Source of the DNA: Bacillota bacterium
GTDB lineage: Bacteria; Bacillota; Dehalobacteriia; UBA4068
Direction of reading: 5' to 3'
DNA length: 8,560 bases
NCBI GenBank assembly: GCA_030528765.1
Contig: JAUMYD010000076.1
Span: forward strand, 1-8,560
The position numbers and the translations under genes were made by a program. Each line of letters begins with the position of its first letter. Within the stretch, counting starts at the first letter, position 1. Below the pieces are notes generated by a model. That model searched no databases, was not told where the DNA came from, and worked only from the letters and a program-made list of their open reading frames with translations. This document shows positions 5,476 to 8,560 of this stretch, in pieces.

Positions 5476-8400
5476 GGTGCTGCTCAGCGGAGGTCTGCTC
5501 TGGCTTTGGACCGCAAAGCTGCGGAGCTGCTATTGGCAGCTTCCTCTGCCGGAGCTGGTGGAGCGTTTTTCCCGCCTGCCGCTGCTTCCCTTTTTGCTGC
5601 TGCTCCTGGGCCTCAGCTTTCTGCTGCTTTTCTATTTCCGGGAATTCCACCTGAAAAAGGACAGGATCAGCCTATCCTCTGTGCGGGAAAGCCTGGATCA
5701 TCTGCATACGGCGCTGTGCTTCTCCTGGCCCAGCGGCATGCTCATGCTGAGCAATCACCGGATGAATCAGCTCAGCTATACTCTGCTGGGGGAGGAGCTG
5801 CAGAATACGGAGGATTTCTGGGATTTTCTCTGCGGGGAGGATGCGCCCCGGGCGGGGCAGCGGCTCTCCTCCGGGCAGCGGCCGGAATTCTGCCTGCCGG
5901 ATGGCAGCTTTAAGCCGGGCACAGCCTATACGCTGAGCGTGCTCATGAGCCTCTACGATGAGAATGAAAACGGCCTGGGCGATACCGCAGTCTTTGCCGC
6001 TGCAGAGGATATCAGCGTGTACCACGGGGATGAGCTGGGCCTTGATCCGGTGCTCATCGACTGCAGCGTGGAGCAGCACAGCAATACGGAGCTGCTGATC
6101 ACCTATACCTTCCCGGCTACAGAGATCCCCAGCCTTGCCCTGAGCGGCAGCAGCCAGCGCATGGCTTTCCGGGCAGTGGAAGGCTACCAGAATGTGGAGC
6201 CCCAGAGCTTCAGCCTTTATAACCTGGGCAGCGGGACGATCGAAGAAGAGAATATCAGCATCATCAATGAAAGCGGCTTTTTGGAGATGGAGCGGGAGGG
6301 TCTGGATTTCAGCCTTACGCCCGGCCCCGGCCTGGAAGCAGGGGAATATTACTCCACCCTCGGCTTCTATTATTCGGATGAAGATTATAACGAAAGCAGC
6401 TGCTTCCTGGATGTGTATTTCACCGTGGAGGAGGCGGTATACAGCATCTATGCAGAGCCTGCAAACCTGTATTTTGAGCTGATGGAAGGGTATAAGGAGG
6501 TAGAGAGCCAGAGCATCACCATCCTGAATAACGGCAATACAGAGATCCCCATCAGCAGCGTCACGGTCTCCATCCTTAATGAGGATCCGAACCTGAATGT
6601 GAGCCCTGCCTTCCCGCAGGTGGAGGTGGCGCCCGTCCTGGGCATGGAGGCCGGCAGCTATAGCGGCAGCTTTTTGGTAAGCTCCGACAGCTACGGGCAG
6701 CAGTTCCCGGTGAATGTCTATGTGGAGGTGGCGGAAGCACCCAGCCTGGGCCTGCGGGTGAGCCCGGAGGAAAGCAGCCTCAGCCTGCTGGAGGGCTATG
6801 ACAGCAGCCAGCCCTGCCTCACCCTGGAAGTGGAAAGCTTCGGGGAAGAGGAGATCACGGAGCTGCTGGTAAAGCTCTATGAGGATATGGGCGTTGCCCT
6901 GCTCCCCGCAGAGAGTTTCAGCAGCCAGACCCGTTATGAGGACGGGAAAATGCTGGTGGATATCTACCCCGCAGCCGGCCTGGCAGCCGGCAGCTACAAG
7001 CTGAAGGCAGAGCTCTGGGATCCTGAGGAGCGCAGCAGCTGCAGCGCCAGCCTGGAGCTGAGCGTGGAAGCGCTGAGCTATACCCTGAGCTGCCGCCCGG
7101 ATCATCTGGAATTCAGCGCAAACAAGGGCTACAGCGGGCTTAGCCAGCAGGTCAATGTTCTTTCCACCGGCACTGGGGAGATCAGCAGCATTCAGGCAGC
7201 GATCTATTCTGCCGCCGGTGGGCTCAGCACGGATTTCAGCTGCAGCGTGGATGGGATGCAGATCAGCATCATCCCTGTGGACGGGCTGGAAGCCGGCAGC
7301 TACATCGGCACACTGGAGATCCGGGATACGGAAGGCAGAGCTTCCACCACGGTCAGCCTCGCCTGCCATGTGGCGGAATGCAGCATCAATGTGGTGGAAT
7401 GCAGCCTCTCCACGGATCTTACAGCCTTCCAGCTGGCACTGGAAGAAGGGAAAGACCTGCAGATGGATTTCCTGGTCAGTGCCCTTGTGGATGAGACTTC
7501 CCAGAATCTGGTGGCAGCAGCGCTCAGCTTCCCGGATGCTTCGGAGAATTGGCTCAGCCTGAGCGGCCAGGGCCTGCAGTACAGCCTCAGCACAGAGGGA
7601 TTGTCCATCGGTGAGTATACGGCAGAGCTGGAGCTCAGCCTGGTCGATATCGATTACAGCGTGACGATCCCCATCAGCCTTGTGGTAGGGGAAGCATTGG
7701 GTTATGGGATTGAAGCGGACCCCAGCACAGTGGATTTTGGCAGCATCAATACGGATTCGACACCTGCGGAAGAAAAGATCAGCATCCTCAGCGTGGGCAG
7801 CGGGGAGATCACGGAGATCACGGCGCAGGTCCTTGGGGAGGATGGAATGCCTTCCACTGATTTCGTCTTCCGCGTGGAGGGCATGGATATCTATATCCGG
7901 CCGGCAGAGGGTCTGGCCCCCGGACACTATGCGCAGCGGCTGCTGGTGACGAACGAAGAGCATGCTCTGGGCACCTATGTTGATCTGATCGTGCAGGTGC
8001 TGGAAGAAGGCGAGAACAGCCTGAGCGGCACCTTCCGGAGCTACTGGGGCCACTATGATGTTGAGCATCCGGAAGAAAGAAAGCCCCGGGTCTTCCTTGT
8101 TCAGGGAGAGGAAATGCAGGAGCTGGAATGCCGGATCGAGGAGGATAACACCGGCAGCGGCGGCATGAGCCTCTGGCGCTTCCAGGGGGAGAATCTGCCT
8201 GACGGTGCGTATGAGCTGCTGATCAGGCAGCCCGGCTATTTGGATTTCCGGGTCACGGGGATCCTCCTGGGCGGTGGCGTTCATCTGATGATGGAAGCGA
8301 GCCCGACGGAGGAGCTTCATACTATCATTCTGCTGGCCGGGGATGTGAACGGAGACCAGAGCATCAATGCCAGCGATTTCAATCTGATCCGCAGCAGTGC

Positions 8401-8548
8401 CAATTACTATCTGGAAGTCAATGAGGCTACGGAGCCTCTGGCAGATGTGAACCGGGATGGCAGCATCAACGCCACGGATATCAATATCATCCGCAGCAGC
8501 AGAAATTACTATAAAGGGGTCGATGATTGCATCTACAGCTATGAATAA
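5432..8548 (+). CDS. Multidomain surface protein with six Ig-like repeats and a C-terminal type I dockerin; N-terminus replaced by a kinase fragment
   Basis: The open frame is 1038 residues. Residues 1-157 are a foreign histidine-kinase piece. From about 157 the surface protein begins with DGSFKPGTAYTLSV...LLITYTFPAT (to 230), a module common in Firmicutes wall proteins. Six repeats follow, each with an EGY- or NxG-type beta strand and a GLxxGxYxxxL signature at residues 300, 404, 516, 618, 723 and 827. Residues 860-965 form a beta-rich SGTF...LPDGAYELLIRQPGY module. Residues 970-1020 are a type I dockerin with two calcium loops (D971-D982 and D1005-D1016), which binds cohesins in cellulosome-like assemblies. 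No enzyme domain is visible, so the role is structural or adhesive. No signal peptide and no credible start with a binding site exist, so the true 5' end is missing and only the part from about 5900 is coherent. Short remaining sequence (8549-8560) shows nothing definite. Confidence 0.8.
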   Translation: MPLPLPLRPLPPLLVVLLSGGLLWLWTAKLRSCYWQLPLPELVERFSRLPLLPFLLLLLGLSFLLLFYFREFHLKKDRISLSSVRESLDHLHTALCFSWPSGMLMLSNHRMNQLSYTLLGEELQNTEDFWDFLCGEDAPRAGQRLSSGQRPEFCLPDGSFKPGTAYTLSVLMSLYDENENGLGDTAVFAAAEDISVYHGDELGLDPVLIDCSVEQHSNTELLITYTFPATEIPSLALSGSSQRMAFRAVEGYQNVEPQSFSLYNLGSGTIEEENISIINESGFLEMEREGLDFSLTPGPGLEAGEYYSTLGFYYSDEDYNESSCFLDVYFTVEEAVYSIYAEPANLYFELMEGYKEVESQSITILNNGNTEIPISSVTVSILNEDPNLNVSPAFPQVEVAPVLGMEAGSYSGSFLVSSDSYGQQFPVNVYVEVAEAPSLGLRVSPEESSLSLLEGYDSSQPCLTLEVESFGEEEITELLVKLYEDMGVALLPAESFSSQTRYEDGKMLVDIYPAAGLAAGSYKLKAELWDPEERSSCSASLELSVEALSYTLSCRPDHLEFSANKGYSGLSQQVNVLSTGTGEISSIQAAIYSAAGGLSTDFSCSVDGMQISIIPVDGLEAGSYIGTLEIRDTEGRASTTVSLACHVAECSINVVECSLSTDLTAFQLALEEGKDLQMDFLVSALVDETSQNLVAAALSFPDASENWLSLSGQGLQYSLSTEGLSIGEYTAELELSLVDIDYSVTIPISLVVGEALGYGIEADPSTVDFGSINTDSTPAEEKISILSVGSGEITEITAQVLGEDGMPSTDFVFRVEGMDIYIRPAEGLAPGHYAQRLLVTNEEHALGTYVDLIVQVLEEGENSLSGTFRSYWGHYDVEHPEERKPRVFLVQGEEMQELECRIEEDNTGSGGMSLWRFQGENLPDGAYELLIRQPGYLDFRVTGILLGGGVHLMMEASPTEELHTIILLAGDVNGDQSINASDFNLIRSSANYYLEVNEATEPLADVNRDGSINATDINIIRSSRNYYKGVDDCIYSYE
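5466..5902 (+). pseudogene. Histidine-kinase N-terminal fragment (membrane segments plus PAS-like domain), no start and no kinase core
   Basis: The reading covers two hydrophobic segments (LLVVLLSGGLLWLW and LLPFLLLLLGLSFLLLFYF), a linker, and a PAS-like region: SSVRESLDHLHTALCF, GMLMLSNHRMNQLSYTLLG, LQNTEDFWDFLCG, FCLPDG. The order xxESxDxLxxxLCF, LxNxxMNxL, LQNxExFW, LPDG is characteristic of a group of Firmicutes membrane sensor histidine kinases. The following family segments (end of PAS, HisKA with the phospho-His, ATPase) are absent, because after LPDG the frame continues as a surface protein. Upstream, an in-frame TAG at 5426-5428 leaves only a TTG at 5432 or internal GTG codons, none with a ribosome binding site. 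The fragment is therefore truncated at both ends. Its left border is uncertain by some 20-30 bases. Confidence 0.6.
6131..8011 (+). repeat. Six diverged tandem domain repeats (about 105 codons each) in the surface protein
   Basis: Approximate units are 6131-6442, 6443-6742, 6743-7075, 7076-7381, 7382-7699 and 7700-8011. Each ends in a beta strand after the signature GLEAGEY, GMEAGSY, GLAAGSY, GLEAGSY, GLSIGEY or GLAPGHY; these are spaced 104, 112, 102, 105 and 104 residues apart. The first two and the fourth keep a GY motif near the start. The pattern matches known extracellular beta-sandwich domains with GY...I.N.G...GLaaGtYtatl. The copies are diverged at both DNA and protein level, so the duplication is old. 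Confidence 0.8.
8339..8530 (+). other. Type I dockerin domain (two EF-hand-like calcium loops)
   Basis: The two loops are GDVNGDQSINASDF and ADVNRDGSINATDI, with calcium ligands at loop positions 1, 3, 5 and 12 intact in both. Each is followed by the same helix (NLIRSSANYY and NIIRSSRNYY), giving the internal twofold symmetry typical of dockerins. The first loop has Gln where Gly is usual. Partner cohesins are not in this window. Confidence 0.9.
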
Positions 8549-8560
8549 GCAGTAAAAAGC

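Noticed and set aside
5642..5890. GAATTC sites at 5642 and 5885 near the fusion, suggesting a cloning artefact
   Set aside because: GAATTC also occurs near 7111 inside coherent coding sequence and does not coincide with the junction at about 5900, so it is not evidence of a cloning join.
5089..5913. Plus-strand frame of 274 codons across the repeat cluster, terminator and kinase fragment
   Set aside because: It crosses hairpin repeats and a strong terminator and gives runs of Ala, Val and Ile alone; it is a shadow of the two other frames here.
5672..8320. Minus-strand open frame of 882 codons opposite the dockerin protein
   Set aside because: The plus strand carries clear repeats and a dockerin; the antisense product shows only Ala/His/Gln-rich low complexity and no start signal.

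Overview
The window looks like chromosomal DNA from a fairly GC-rich member of the Clostridia (Firmicutes), probably a gut or rumen type. The grounds are a SpoIIQ/LytM-type M23 peptidase, strong AAAGGAG ribosome binding sites, a textbook sigma-A promoter, a Pct/YdiF-type CoA transferase, a Firmicutes-style histidine kinase fragment and a large surface protein ending in a type I dockerin. No tRNA, rRNA, CRISPR array or transposase gene was seen.

Layout: (1) 3-386, plus strand, the C-terminal part of an M23 metallopeptidase, followed by a terminator at 391-426 shared with the convergent genes. (2) 514-2572, minus strand, a two-gene operon driven by a consensus promoter at 2624-2652: a 620-residue lipoprotein resembling alpha/alpha-toroid (prenyltransferase-type) proteins, and, overlapping its end by 17 bases, a 70-residue putative secreted protein. 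(3) 2664-3230, a repeat-rich intergenic region with a 168-bp MITE-like inverted-repeat element (2892-3059), flanking 28-bp direct repeats and several perfect hairpins. (4) 3246-4763, plus strand, a 505-residue acyl-CoA:acetate/propionate CoA-transferase with its own terminator. (5) 4868-5140, a second cluster of the same hairpin repeat family. (6) 5168-8548, a region that does not read as normal gene order: a strong terminator, the 3' end of a minus-strand Gly/Asn- and Asp-rich gene (stop at 5230-5232), then a roughly 430-base 5'-less histidine-kinase fragment on the plus strand, which runs in frame into a surface protein with six about 105-residue repeats and a C-terminal dockerin.

The genes do not form one pathway. 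The lipoprotein and the small secreted protein are the only pair that clearly act as a unit. The CoA transferase stands alone between two repeat clusters. The most notable observation is the three-way junction around 5460-5910, where three gene pieces meet without their own starts; it is either a real rearrangement or an assembly or amplification chimera. The second is the dispersed hairpin repeat family seen on both sides of the CoA transferase gene.
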